A stretch of 64,000 bases of DNA from Pedococcus sp031456495 (GTDB lineage Bacteria; Actinomycetota; Actinomycetes; Actinomycetales; Dermatophilaceae): assembly GCF_031456495.1 (NCBI RefSeq), contig NZ_JAVDUW010000001.1:1612001-1676000 (forward strand), written 5' to 3'. The notes beneath the pieces are model-generated. The model was not told the origin of the DNA. It was given only the letters and a program-made list of their open reading frames with translations, and ran no database searches. Shown one piece after another: positions 25,112-34,297 of this stretch. The position numbers and the translations under genes were made by a program. Every line of letters starts with the position of its first letter. Positions within the stretch are counted from its first letter, which is position 1.

Positions 25112-27327
25112 GGCGCGGCGGTGGTCTGCTGCGGCGCCGGCGCCCCCAGGGTCAGGGTCGTCGGGGGTGGCACCGTCACCGTCGGCTTGCCCGTGCCGTT
25201 CGTCTTGGTGGGCGTCGGTGTGGTGGTCGTCGGCGGCGCCGTGGTCGTGGTCGTGGTCGTCGTGGTCGTGGTGGTCGTCGACGACGACGACGTGGTCGTC
25301 GGCGGCGGCGTGTAGACCGAGTTGTCACCGAGACCGGCGCGCGGCGGGAAGTCGACGACCTTCTGGCCCTTGAGGGCCGCGGTCATGAAGTCGGTCCAGA
25401 TGCGGACCGGCACCGTGCCACCGGTGAGCTCGCCGACGCCCGGCACGTTGTTCATCGACAGCTCCTCGCCCTTCTTGCCCGAGGAGTAGATGCCGACGGC
25501 CGTGGCCAGCTGGGGCGTGAACCCGTCGAACCACGCGGCCTTGTTGTCCGTGGTCGTGCCGGTCTTCCCGGCCGCCGGGCGCCCGAGGTTCTGGGCGTAG
25601 GTCGCGGTGCCCTGCTTGATCGGCTGCTCCATGGCGTCGATCGCGTCCGCGGTCACGCTCTTGTCGAACGCCGCCTTGCGCGCCGGCTTGGCCTTGTAGT
25701 TGAGGTCGCCGGGGCCGCCGGTGACGCTGCGGATGAAGTACGGCGTCACCCGCACGCCGTTGGAGGCGATGGTTGCGTAGGCGTTCGCCATGTCGATGAC
25801 CTTGACGTGCGTCGTGCCGAACACGTTCGCGTAGTTGGCGCTCTGCTGCTTCTCGGGCAGGCCGGCCGCGACGGCGGCGTCCTTGGTCTTGTCCGGGCCC
25901 ACCTTGATGTTGAGCTGGGCGTAGACGGTGTTGACCGAGTGCGCGGTCGCCGTGCGCAGGTCGATGTTCCCGAACTGCTCGGCCGCGAAGTTGGTCACCC
26001 GTCCGAGCCGCTCGGACTCCTTGCTGGAGGTCTTGTCGGCGAACTCGGGGAAGTACTGCGGGCTGCGGCCGTCGAACCGGGTCTTGGTGCTGATCGGCTT
26101 GTCCTGCGCCAGACCGGCGAGCAGGGCGAAGACCTTGTAGGTCGAGCCTGCCTGCATCGTGGCGTCGGTGGCGGTGTTGAACTGCTCCTTGCGGTAGTCC
26201 GCACCGCCGTACATCGCCACCACGGCACCGTCGCCGGGCTTGATGGCGGTCAGCCCCACGTGCAGGCTCGAGGTCCCCTTGCCCGTGGGCATCCTGTCCT
26301 CGACCGCCTTGACGGCGGCGCGCTGGGCCCGGGCGTCGATCGTCGTGACGATCCGGAAGCCGCCCCGGTCGATGTCCTGGTCGGTGAGCTTGAGCTTGGC
26401 CTTGAGCTCGTTCTTCACCAGCGCGGTGATGTAGCCGTTGGGCCCGGACTTGCTCTTGGCCGGCTCGTACTTGACCAGGCTCTTGGTCGGGAACTGGGCC
26501 TTGTCGCGCTCGGCCCGGGTGATCCAGCCCTTGGTGACCATGCCGTCCATGACGTAGTTCCAGCGCGCCTCGGCGTTGGCCTTCTGCTTCTCCCCCAGGC
26601 CCGGGTCGAAGTACGTCGGGCCCTTGACGACGGAGGCGAGCAGGGCGCCCTCGGAGACGGTCAGCTTGGAGACGTCCTTGCCGAAGTACGCCTTCGACGC
26701 GGTCTGGATGCCGTACGCCCCGCGGCCGTAGTAGATCGTGTTGAGGTAGTTCTGCAGGATCGTGTCCTTGGACTCCTGCTTGGCGATCTTGATCGAGATG
26801 ATGATCTCCTTCCCCTTGCGGGAAAGGGTCTGGTCCTGGGTGAGGAAGTAGTTCTTGACGTACTGCTGGGTGATGGTCGATCCCGACTGCACCTCGCCGC
26901 CGCGCAGCGTCGCCCACGCACCGCGCAGGATGCCGGTGGGGCTGATCCCGGAGTTGCTGTAGAAGTCGCGGTCCTCGGCCGACAGGTGCGCCTCCTGCAC
27001 GGGCTTGGGCACCTTGGACAGCGGGACGTCCTCGCGGTTGATCTCGCTGATCCGGTCGAGCTCGGTCTTGCCGTCGGCGAAGTAGATGATCGAGGCCTGC
27101 CGGTCGGCGAGCTCGTTCGGCTGCGGCACCTTGACCATCGCGTAGGCGACGAAGAAGGCGATGACGCCGAGGAGGACGCCGGCGAGCGCCACGAGGCCGA
27201 GCCGCTTCGCCCAGACCTTCCCGCGGCCACCGCGGCCGGGGCCGCTGGTGCGCTGGGTGCTGGACTTCTCCCTGCGGGTGCGCGCCGCCTTGGCGCCGGC
27301 CCGCGTACTGGGACGTGAGGAGCTCAT
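25108..27327 (-). CDS. ponA: Class A penicillin-binding protein (bifunctional peptidoglycan synthase)
   Basis: 739 residues. A basic cytoplasmic leader and one helix (LGLVALAGVLLGVIAFFVAYAMV, about 43-65) precede the GT51 glycosyltransferase (AEDRDFYSNSGISP, GGSTITQQYVKNYFL, IYYGRGAYGIQTA) and the transpeptidase (active-site Ser in GSTYK, SVN, KTGTT). The C-terminus is a Thr/Pro/Ser tail with a run of about 25 Thr and Ser residues, encoded by GTC/GTG-type simple repeats at 25210-25310, likely length-variable. It polymerises and cross-links peptidoglycan at the septum or side wall. Divergent from padR. Confidence 0.95.
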   Translation of the reverse strand: MSSSRPSTRAGAKAARTRREKSSTQRTSGPGRGGRGKVWAKRLGLVALAGVLLGVIAFFVAYAMVKVPQPNELADRQASIIYFADGKTELDRISEINREDVPLSKVPKPVQEAHLSAEDRDFYSNSGISPTGILRGAWATLRGGEVQSGSTITQQYVKNYFLTQDQTLSRKGKEIIISIKIAKQESKDTILQNYLNTIYYGRGAYGIQTASKAYFGKDVSKLTVSEGALLASVVKGPTYFDPGLGEKQKANAEARWNYVMDGMVTKGWITRAERDKAQFPTKSLVKYEPAKSKSGPNGYITALVKNELKAKLKLTDQDIDRGGFRIVTTIDARAQRAAVKAVEDRMPTGKGTSSLHVGLTAIKPGDGAVVAMYGGADYRKEQFNTATDATMQAGSTYKVFALLAGLAQDKPISTKTRFDGRSPQYFPEFADKTSSKESERLGRVTNFAAEQFGNIDLRTATAHSVNTVYAQLNIKVGPDKTKDAAVAAGLPEKQQSANYANVFGTTHVKVIDMANAYATIASNGVRVTPYFIRSVTGGPGDLNYKAKPARKAAFDKSVTADAIDAMEQPIKQGTATYAQNLGRPAAGKTGTTTDNKAAWFDGFTPQLATAVGIYSSGKKGEELSMNNVPGVGELTGGTVPVRIWTDFMTAALKGQKVVDFPPRAGLGDNSVYTPPPTTTSSSSTTTTTTTTTTTTTAPPTTTTPTPTKTNGTGKPTVTVPPPTTLTLGAPAPQQTTAAP

Positions 27328-27430
27328 CTGACCTTCCCGATCGGCATACGTGCGTGGGGTCGCCCCGGGGCGACCCGGGTCAAGTATGGCCTGCTCTTCC
27401 TGTGAGGGCTCGCCCGGCGGGAGGGCACTA

Positions 27431-27451
27431 GATATATCGCGCCGATATATC
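27431..27451. promoter_or_regulatory. PadR-type operator upstream of padR-ino1
   Basis: Two copies of the self-palindromic octamer GATATATC (27431-27438 and 27444-27451), separated by 5 bp, form a symmetric AT-rich 21-bp site. TACGCT at 27458-27463 fits a -10, putting the site over the -35. PadR proteins typically bind ATAT-rich palindromes like this and repress their own promoter, so padR and ino1 should be co-regulated. Confidence 0.65.
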
Positions 27452-27535
27452 CAGTGCTACGCTTCCCGTCAACCGGTCATCGCGAGGTGGCCGACGACAC
27501 CCCGTTCGTCCGGACGTCCCGTGGAAGGAGGCCCC

Positions 27536-28156
27536 GTGAGTCGCCGGTCCGACCTGCTCGAGTTCGCCGTCCTGGGCCTTCTCCACGAGAGCCCGATGCA
27601 CGGCTACGAGCTGCGCAAGCGGCTCAACGCCGCGCTCGGCGTCTTCCGGGCGCTGTCGTACGGGACGCTCTACCCCTGCCTGCGGGGGCTGCTCGACCGA
27701 GGCCTCATCACCGAGGTCGCCGACACCGCCGCGGCGGGGACGTCCGGGTCCAAGCGGGCCCGGATCGTCTACGAGCTCACCGCGGACGGCAAGGAGCACT
27801 TCCAGGACCTCGCCAAGGAGGCCGGGCCGACGGCGTGGGAGGACGACACGTTCGACGTCCACCTCGCGTTCTTCGCCCGCACCGAGGCCGAGGTCCGGCT
27901 GCGGATCCTGGAGGGCCGGCGCAGCCGGCTCGAGGAGCGGCTGGCGACCATCCGGTCGGCGTCCGCGAAGAACCGCGAGCGCCTCGACGCGTACACCGCC
28001 GCGCTCCAGCAGCACGGTGAGGACGCCGCCGAGCGCGAGGTCCGCTGGCTCAACGAGCTCATCACCGCGGAGCGGAACATCCCCGCGTCCGCCCCGCGGT
28101 CCACCCAGGCCGGCAGCCCCGCGGCCACCCACCCCATCACAGGAAACAAGGAGTAA
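27536..28156 (+). CDS. PadR-family transcriptional regulator
   Basis: 206 residues from GTG 27536 with GGAAGGAGG upstream. The N-terminal PadR winged helix has the standard LLEFAVLGLLHESPMHGYELRKRL and GTLYPCLRGLLDRGLI signature; the second half (FFARTEAEVRLRILEGRRSRLEERLATIR) is the Vir-type coiled-coil dimerisation domain. Stop codon 4 bp before the ino1 start, so both are one transcript. The padR-ino1 pairing is the same as Rv0047c-ino1 in mycobacteria. Confidence 0.93.
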   Translation: MSRRSDLLEFAVLGLLHESPMHGYELRKRLNAALGVFRALSYGTLYPCLRGLLDRGLITEVADTAAAGTSGSKRARIVYELTADGKEHFQDLAKEAGPTAWEDDTFDVHLAFFARTEAEVRLRILEGRRSRLEERLATIRSASAKNRERLDAYTAALQQHGEDAAEREVRWLNELITAERNIPASAPRSTQAGSPAATHPITGNKE

Positions 28157-28160
28157 CCCC

Positions 28161-29252
28161 ATGGGATCCGTGCGCGTCGCCATCGTCGGCGTCGGCAACT
28201 GTGCCAGCTCGCTGGTGCAGGGTGTCGAGTACTACAAGGACGCCGACCCGGCCGGCACCGTGCCTGGCCTCATGCACGTCCAGTTCGGTGACTACCACGT
28301 CAAGGACGTCGAGTTCGTCGCCGCCTTCGACGTGGACGCCAAGAAGGTCGGCTTCGACCTCTCCGAGGCGATCGGCAACTCCGAGAACAACACCATCAAG
28401 ATCGCGGACGTCCCGCCGACCGGCATCACGGTGCAGCGTGGCCACACCCTCGACGGCATCGGCAAGTACTACGCGATGACCATCGAGGAGTCCGACGCCG
28501 AGCCCGTGGACATCGTCCAGGTGCTCAAGGACACCAAGGCCGACGTGCTCGTCTCCTACCTGCCGGTGGGCTCCGAGGACGCCGACAAGTTCTACGCCCA
28601 GTGCGCCATCGACGCGGGTGTCGCGTTCGTCAACGCGCTGCCGGTCTTCATCGCCTCCGACCCGGAGTGGGCGGCGAAGTTCGAGGCCGCGGGCGTGCCG
28701 ATCATCGGTGACGACATCAAGTCCCAGGTCGGCGCCACCATCACCCACCGGGTCATGGCGAAGCTGTTCGAGGACCGCGGCGTCACGCTGGACCGCACGT
28801 ACCAGCTCAACGTCGGCGGCAACATGGACTTCAAGAACATGCTCGAGCGCGAGCGCCTCGAGTCCAAGAAGGTCTCCAAGACCCAGGCCGTCACCTCCAA
28901 CCTCACCGGCCCGCTGGCCGACAAGAAGGAGGACCGCAACGTCCACATCGGCCCGTCGGACTACGTCGCGTGGCTCGACGACCGCAAGTGGGCCTACGTC
29001 CGCCTCGAGGGCCGCGCGTTCGGTGACGTGCCGCTGAACCTCGAGTACAAGCTCGAGGTCTGGGACTCCCCGAACTCGGCCGGCATCATCATCGACGCCA
29101 TCCGTGCGGCGAAGATCGCCAAGGACCGCGGCATCGGCGGCGCGCTGCTCAGCGCCTCGTCCTACCTCATGAAGTCCCCGCCCGTGCAGCGCGAGGACAC
29201 CGAGGGCCGCGCCAAGCTCGAGGCCTTCATCGCCGGCACCGAGGAGCGCTGA
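28161..29252 (+). CDS. ino1: Inositol-3-phosphate synthase
   Basis: 363 residues, the short actinobacterial form. N-terminal NAD-binding VAIVGVGNCASSLVQG, then the family motifs LPVGSEDADKFYAQCAIDAGVAFVNALP, GDDIKSQVGATITHRVMA, YQLNVGGNMDFKNML and KLEVWDSPNSAGIIIDAIR. Converts glucose-6-phosphate to inositol-3-phosphate for phosphatidylinositol and mycothiol. AAGGAG precedes ATG 28161. Expression probably under the PadR operator at 27431-27451. Confidence 0.98.
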   Translation: MGSVRVAIVGVGNCASSLVQGVEYYKDADPAGTVPGLMHVQFGDYHVKDVEFVAAFDVDAKKVGFDLSEAIGNSENNTIKIADVPPTGITVQRGHTLDGIGKYYAMTIEESDAEPVDIVQVLKDTKADVLVSYLPVGSEDADKFYAQCAIDAGVAFVNALPVFIASDPEWAAKFEAAGVPIIGDDIKSQVGATITHRVMAKLFEDRGVTLDRTYQLNVGGNMDFKNMLERERLESKKVSKTQAVTSNLTGPLADKKEDRNVHIGPSDYVAWLDDRKWAYVRLEGRAFGDVPLNLEYKLEVWDSPNSAGIIIDAIRAAKIAKDRGIGGALLSASSYLMKSPPVQREDTEGRAKLEAFIAGTEER

Positions 29253-29290
29253 CCGCGCTGACCCCGGTCACGCCGCTCGCCTGAGCATCG

Positions 29291-29327
29291 AAGGGCGCCT
29301 CCCGCACCACGCGGGAGGCGCCCTTTC
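29291..29327 (+). terminator. Rho-independent terminator of padR-ino1
   Basis: 15-bp perfect stem (29291-29305 with 29311-29325), 5-nt loop ACCAC, followed by TTT. An iterated GTATGCC motif (29330-29336) begins 3 bp after the T-run. Confidence 0.88.
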
Positions 29328-29349
29328 GCGTATGCCGGGGAGCCGGACG

Positions 29350-31821
29350 TCAGGCGGGCTGGGGCTCGCGGTCGCGGTCGTCGGTCCGCGGGGCGTCCGG
29401 TGCCGCCTTGGCCTGCCTGGGCGGACGGGCCGGGCCCTTCGCGAACAGCGGTCGCACGTCGACGTCGGAGCGCAGGCGGCGCCAGAAGTCGGCGTTCGCG
29501 CGCAGGTCCGAGCGGGCGTCGTTCGTGGCCGCCCAGTAGGCCGCCGCGTCGGCGTCCGTGGGCAGCCCGGGCCCGAAGACCAGGGCGTTGGCCGACACCG
29601 CCAGCGGCCGCAGGTCGACCGGGCCGCCCACCGCTGCGGCCTGCTCGAGCCGGGTGGCCCGGCGCGGCGGGTGGTGGCCGTAGGACCGGGCGCTGGCGAC
29701 GAGATCGTTCCAGGCCCAGGCGATCCGGGCCGGCGTGGGGCCGCGCGTGGCGTGCCGCCGCCGACGCCAGGCCTTGAGCCCGCGGACCAGCCAGTACAGC
29801 AGGGTGAGCGCGAGCAGCGGCAGCAGCACGTACAGCACCAGCACCCGCAGCCACCACGGCCACGAGGTCGGGTCGAAGAGCTTCTTCGGCGGCTTCTTGA
29901 GGTTGGTGGCGTTCTGCGCCTGGTCCGGGCCCTGCAGCACGCTGGGCGGGTTGCTGCCCGGCGGCGGCGGGACGAGCGCGCCGACCTTGCGGTCCTGGAC
30001 CTTGGTCTGCAGCTCCTTGGGCTTGCGGTCGCGGTCCGGCAGGAAGTTGTCCTGCAGCACCGGCACCCACGTCCCGGTGGCGTCGCGGACCTCGACCCAG
30101 GCGTGGACGTCCTTGCCCTGCACCTGCCCCGAGGCCGGCACGATTGCGCCCATGACCACCCGGGTGGGTATGCCGAGCCGGTTGCCCACGAGGGCGAGGG
30201 TCGCGGCGTACTGCTCGTCGTCGCCGGCGAGCTGCGGGATGGAGGTGAACCGCGAGAGCCGGCCGATGCTGTGGCCGGGCAGGTAGAACCGCTCGACCGA
30301 GTTCTCGGTGCCGCCGTCGGTGTAGGCGCCCTCGGACTGCATGACCCGCGCCACGGATCGGAACTGCGCCCAGGGGTCGGGCTCCTCGCCGGTCCAGGCG
30401 TCGAGCTTGGCGTCGAGGAACGAGGTGTCGGTGCTCTCGGTGAGCGAGCCGGTCGACGTCGAGAGCGACTGCGGCATCCTCGCGGCCGTCGCCGGCACGT
30501 AGGCGGTGAACGTGTACGTGTCGCCCGCCTCGAGCCGGGCGGGCACCAGCGCAGTGTTGGTGTCGACGTTGAGCCACAGCTGCGAGGCCAGGGCCTCCTG
30601 CCGGGCGCCGGTGAACCGGAAGCCCGTCACGGTGCCGGCGGTCGGCAGCCACACGTCGCTGTACCCGCCGTCCGGCACGGTGACCGTCACCGTCGTCGGG
30701 CGACCCGGCCCCTGCGCCGCGACGCTGCGGCCCACCTGCTGGAACGACGCGCCGGGCACGACCGACCCGCTGTTGGCCCGGCTGGCCGCGCCCCACACCG
30801 ACCCGTCGTAGGAGTCGAGGGTCGCGAACCGCAGCGGCGTGCCGGCCGGCAGGCCGCGCACGTCGAGCACGGTGGTGTTGAAGAGGTCCGCCTTGTTGGG
30901 CTCGGTGTACTTGCGGAAGCCGGCCAGCGGGCTCGTGAACGCGGCGATGTCGATCGGCGGCGTCACGTGGGCGCGGGCGACGAGGCGCGGGTTGGCGTCG
31001 CCGCCGGGCAGGTGCGGCCCGACGACCAGGCCGGCGACCGTCGCCAGGGCGACGAGGCCGGCGCCCACCCCGAGCCGGGTGGTGCGGCCGGCACCGTTCT
31101 GCAGCGCTGCCCGCGTGCGGGCCGAGCGCTCGACCATCCAGCCGATCGCCACGACGGCGAACCCGACGCCCTGCGCCGCCAGCGCGGCGGGCTCGAGCGT
31201 CCCGAGCACGATGACCAGGCCGAGGACGGCCAGCGGAGCCAGCACCACGGCATACGGCGAGCGCAGGCGGCGCGCGACGGCGTAGGTGACGGCGCCACCG
31301 ACCAGGCCCACGGCCCAGGGCAGCGCGTGCAGCTCGGCGGTCGCGTCGACGGGCGGCAGCAGCGTCACGAGCCGCTTCCAGCCGTGGACCGCGGTGTCCG
31401 CGAGGTCGGCGAACGTGCGCAGGCTCGGCACCACCCCGCCGACGAGGTCGCCACGCACGGCGAGCGGGCCCCCGAGCAGGAAGTACGCCACGACGACCGC
31501 GGCCAGCGTGGCGACGGCGGGGAGCCGCAGGGCGGTGGTGACGTGGGCGAGGAGCAGCCCGACGAGCAGGCCCCCGGCGGCGGCCAGCACCCAGGCGTAC
31601 CCGGCGAAGTCGGTGCGGAAGCCCAGCAGTGCCAGGCCCACGAGGACGACGGTGAAGGCGGCGTCGACCAGGGCGTGCCGCCCGGGGACCAGCCCGCGTC
31701 CGTCGGCGTCGGCCCGCGCCCTGGCGCGGGTGACCGTCCACGACCGCGCGCGGGTCATCCCCGGTGCCGTGCGGTCGCGGTGGGGGCCGGTCGGGCCGCT
31801 GGGGTATGCCGTGTCGCTCAC
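29350..31821 (-). CDS. TgpA-like membrane protein with degenerate transglutaminase domain
   Basis: 823 residues from GTG 31821, overlapping the DUF58 stop by 4 bp. Six or more N-terminal helices, a large outer domain with a transglutaminase-like core at about 525-605, one further helix near 690, and a cytoplasmic DUF4129-like C-terminus. The core keeps GIPTRVVMGAIV and the His of KDVHAWVEV, but the position of the catalytic Cys in the GDCEQFA-like motif is Asp535 (GDDEQYAA). Activity as a transglutaminase is therefore doubtful; the domain may bind peptide or protein chains instead. Last gene of the ten-gene signalling and envelope operon, beside its usual partners DUF58 and MoxR. Confidence 0.86.
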   Translation of the reverse strand: MSDTAYPSGPTGPHRDRTAPGMTRARSWTVTRARARADADGRGLVPGRHALVDAAFTVVLVGLALLGFRTDFAGYAWVLAAAGGLLVGLLLAHVTTALRLPAVATLAAVVVAYFLLGGPLAVRGDLVGGVVPSLRTFADLADTAVHGWKRLVTLLPPVDATAELHALPWAVGLVGGAVTYAVARRLRSPYAVVLAPLAVLGLVIVLGTLEPAALAAQGVGFAVVAIGWMVERSARTRAALQNGAGRTTRLGVGAGLVALATVAGLVVGPHLPGGDANPRLVARAHVTPPIDIAAFTSPLAGFRKYTEPNKADLFNTTVLDVRGLPAGTPLRFATLDSYDGSVWGAASRANSGSVVPGASFQQVGRSVAAQGPGRPTTVTVTVPDGGYSDVWLPTAGTVTGFRFTGARQEALASQLWLNVDTNTALVPARLEAGDTYTFTAYVPATAARMPQSLSTSTGSLTESTDTSFLDAKLDAWTGEEPDPWAQFRSVARVMQSEGAYTDGGTENSVERFYLPGHSIGRLSRFTSIPQLAGDDEQYAATLALVGNRLGIPTRVVMGAIVPASGQVQGKDVHAWVEVRDATGTWVPVLQDNFLPDRDRKPKELQTKVQDRKVGALVPPPPGSNPPSVLQGPDQAQNATNLKKPPKKLFDPTSWPWWLRVLVLYVLLPLLALTLLYWLVRGLKAWRRRRHATRGPTPARIAWAWNDLVASARSYGHHPPRRATRLEQAAAVGGPVDLRPLAVSANALVFGPGLPTDADAAAYWAATNDARSDLRANADFWRRLRSDVDVRPLFAKGPARPPRQAKAAPDAPRTDDRDREPQPA

Positions 31822-33269
31822 GTCAGTGCCCCGCTCGCGAGGACGGCGCGCAGGTCCTGGATCCGGCGGATGTTCAGGCGGACCACCCCGCCGATGTGCC
31901 GGACGCCGGTCTCCTGCATGGCGTCGATGGTCAGGACCACCTTGGTGACCTCGAGCTCGAACCGGTCGAGGGCGCGCTGGGCCTCGATGAAGGGGCGGCG
32001 GGGACCGGTCACCAGCACGGCGATCGAGGTGTCGGGTGCGAGGGCCAGGGCCTCGCCGCACTGCGCGTAGGGGTCGCAGGGGCCGAGGGTGACCCGCGCG
32101 AACGCGTCGAGGGTGAGGGACGCGGTGGTGCGGGACGCCTTCTCGCCCCGGCAGACGACCGTCGTGTCCTTGTCGTCGAGGATCGAGCGGCGGGCGAGCG
32201 AGGCCGCGGCGGAGATGGCGGTCTCCACCTCGTCCTCACCGCCCTCGTAGTGCTCGGGGTCGGCGTCGACGACGAGGCACAGGTGCGAGCGCCGGGTGTC
32301 GAGGAACTGCCGGACGAGCAGCCGCCCGGCCTTGGCCGAGGACCGCCAGTGGATGTAGCGGCGGTCGTCCCCCGGCTGGTACTCGCGCAGGGCGTGGAAG
32401 GCCAGGTCGGACATCGACAGGTCCTGGGTCGTCTCGCCCTCGAGGTCGCGCAGCAGGCCGGCGCCGAGCGGCTCCAGCGAGACGGTGCGCGGGTGGACGT
32501 AGAGGTCGGTGACGTCGGTCCACTGCTCGGTGCGGCGCACGAGCCCGAGCGGGTCGCCCTGCACGGTCGAGGCCGGTCCGACCGGGATGACCCCGCGGCG
32601 GTGGGTGGGGACGACGAAGAGCTCCTCGTGCTCCTTGCCGGCGGCCAGGGTGGGCAGCGTGAACCGCGCGGCGGAGACGCCGACCGGCAGCTCGACGACG
32701 ACGGGGAGCATCGGCCGCTTGCTGACGTTCTCGACGGTCACCCGCCCGGTCGCAGGCTCCCCGACGCTCACCCGCACCGGCTCGAGCTCGGTGGTGATGC
32801 GCACCCGGGTCCGGCCGAGGGCGAGCAGGAGGCAGGCCAGCCACAGCACGAGGCACGCCGCCGCGAGCATCAGCAGCTCGGTCCAGCCCGTGCGCACCCC
32901 GACGACCCACCCGACGACGCCGAGGGCCAGCACGGCCCAACCGAGCGGCGCGACCCAGCGCGCGGTGGCGAGCACCGGGGTCCAGGCAGGGCGGGTGCGC
33001 TCCCGCAGCTCGCCGGCACGCACGACGACCCGCCCGGCGAGCCTGTCCACGCGCGCCCGGGCAGCCGGCGGCAGCACCGAGCCACCAGCACCGGTGCCCG
33101 CCGTGCCGAGCGACGGCAGCGACACCGACGGCCGGGGCAGGGAGCGCAGCGACGGCACACGTCGCGCCCGCGTCGCCTGGCCACGCGCACCTGACCGCGC
33201 GCGCAGCTCGGCACGGCTGACCGTCCGCTCCTCGGGAGCGGGCTCGGGGGGTCCTGCGGGTGAGGTCAT
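31818..33269 (-). CDS. DUF58 (VWA-like) membrane protein
   Basis: 483 residues from ATG 33269, 1 bp after the MoxR stop. A basic Ser/Arg/Pro-rich cytoplasmic leader (about 1-120), two adjacent helices (VAPLGWAVLALGVVGWVVG and LLMLAAACLVLWLACLLLAL), a beta-rich segment, then the DUF58 hallmark REYQPGDDRRYIHWRSSAKAGRLLVRQF and a VWA-like fold. DUF58 proteins work with MoxR ATPases and transglutaminase-like proteins, probably in assembling or activating envelope complexes. Client unknown; the giant Fn3 protein from the same operon is a candidate. Confidence 0.9.
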   Translation of the reverse strand: MTSPAGPPEPAPEERTVSRAELRARSGARGQATRARRVPSLRSLPRPSVSLPSLGTAGTGAGGSVLPPAARARVDRLAGRVVVRAGELRERTRPAWTPVLATARWVAPLGWAVLALGVVGWVVGVRTGWTELLMLAAACLVLWLACLLLALGRTRVRITTELEPVRVSVGEPATGRVTVENVSKRPMLPVVVELPVGVSAARFTLPTLAAGKEHEELFVVPTHRRGVIPVGPASTVQGDPLGLVRRTEQWTDVTDLYVHPRTVSLEPLGAGLLRDLEGETTQDLSMSDLAFHALREYQPGDDRRYIHWRSSAKAGRLLVRQFLDTRRSHLCLVVDADPEHYEGGEDEVETAISAAASLARRSILDDKDTTVVCRGEKASRTTASLTLDAFARVTLGPCDPYAQCGEALALAPDTSIAVLVTGPRRPFIEAQRALDRFELEVTKVVLTIDAMQETGVRHIGGVVRLNIRRIQDLRAVLASGALT

Positions 33270-33270
33270 G

Positions 33271-34239
33271 TCAGGCGACGCGCTCGACCGGCGGCTCGAC
33301 CTCGCCGAGGACCTGGGTGATGACCTGGTCGACGGTGGTGTTGGCGAACTGCGCCTCGGCGGTGAGGAGCAGGCGGTGGCACAGCACCGGCTGGGCGAGG
33401 GCCTTGATGTCGTCGGGGATGACGTGGGTGCGGCCCTGGCTGGCGGCCCACGTCTTGGCGCAGCGGACGAAGGCCAGGCAGCCGCGCACCGACAGCCCGA
33501 GCTTGACCGACACGTGCCGCCGCGACGCCTCGGCGATCTGGGAGACGTAGGCGAGGATCGCCGGGTCGACGTGGATCTCGTCCGCGAGCGCGGCCATGTC
33601 CGTGACGACGCTGCTCGTGACGACGGCCGACAGCGAGCCGGCGCGGTCACGCACCTTGGCGTCGCGCAGGACCGCGACGGTGGCGTCGACGTCGGGGTAG
33701 CCCAGGCTCGTCTTCATGAGGAAGCGGTCGAGCTGGGCCTCCGGCAGCCGGTAGGTGCCGGCCTGCTCGATCGGGTTCTGGGTGGCGATCACCATGAACG
33801 GCCGGCCCGCCTCGTGCCGCACGCCGTCGACCGTGACGTGTGCCTCCTCCATGACCTCGAGCAGCGCCGACTGGGTCTTCGGCGAGGCGCGGTTGATCTC
33901 GTCGGCGAGCACGATGTTGGCGAAGATCGGGCCCGGGTGGAAGTCGAACGTCTGCTTGCTCGGGTCGTAGATCGTCACGCCGGTGACGTCGCTCGGGAGC
34001 AGGTCGGGCGTGAACTGGATCCGGTTGTTGGTGCCCTGCACCGTGCTGGCGAGCGCGCGGGCCAGCTGGGTCTTGCCGGTGCCCGGGAAGTCCTCGAGCA
34101 GGATGTGGCCCTCGGACAGCATGCAGGTCACGGCGAGCCGGATGACGTGCTCCTTGCCGAGCACCGCCTTCTCGATGTTGCCCACCATCTGGCGGAAGGC
34201 CTGCTCGAACCACTGGGCCTGGTCCTGGGTGACGGTCAT
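33271..34239 (-). CDS. MoxR-family AAA+ ATPase
   Basis: 322 residues. Walker A GTGKTQLA (about residue 55), Walker B IVLADEINRA, sensor 1 IATQNPIEQAGTY, arginine finger and sensor 2 in the SVRGCLAFVRCAKTWA lid region are intact. Acts as a chaperone-like ATPase for VWA/DUF58 partners, here encoded immediately downstream. GAAGGAAG lies upstream of ATG 34239. A 58-bp gap separates it from the giant surface protein gene. Confidence 0.95.
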   Translation of the reverse strand: MTVTQDQAQWFEQAFRQMVGNIEKAVLGKEHVIRLAVTCMLSEGHILLEDFPGTGKTQLARALASTVQGTNNRIQFTPDLLPSDVTGVTIYDPSKQTFDFHPGPIFANIVLADEINRASPKTQSALLEVMEEAHVTVDGVRHEAGRPFMVIATQNPIEQAGTYRLPEAQLDRFLMKTSLGYPDVDATVAVLRDAKVRDRAGSLSAVVTSSVVTDMAALADEIHVDPAILAYVSQIAEASRRHVSVKLGLSVRGCLAFVRCAKTWAASQGRTHVIPDDIKALAQPVLCHRLLLTAEAQFANTTVDQVITQVLGEVEPPVERVA

Positions 34240-34297
34240 CGCTGCGTGTCTTCCTTCGGGGTCGTCGTACGGGGTCTCGGGGCGGTGCGCAGGTCGC

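Noticed and set aside
25210..25310. A CRISPR-like or minisatellite array in the short GTC/GTG repeats
   Set aside because: There are no spacers; it is the in-frame Thr/Ser tail of the PBP.
29332..32070. A plus-strand frame of over 900 codons opposite the transglutaminase-like gene
   Set aside because: No recognisable motif and antisense to a clear membrane protein gene with coupled neighbours.
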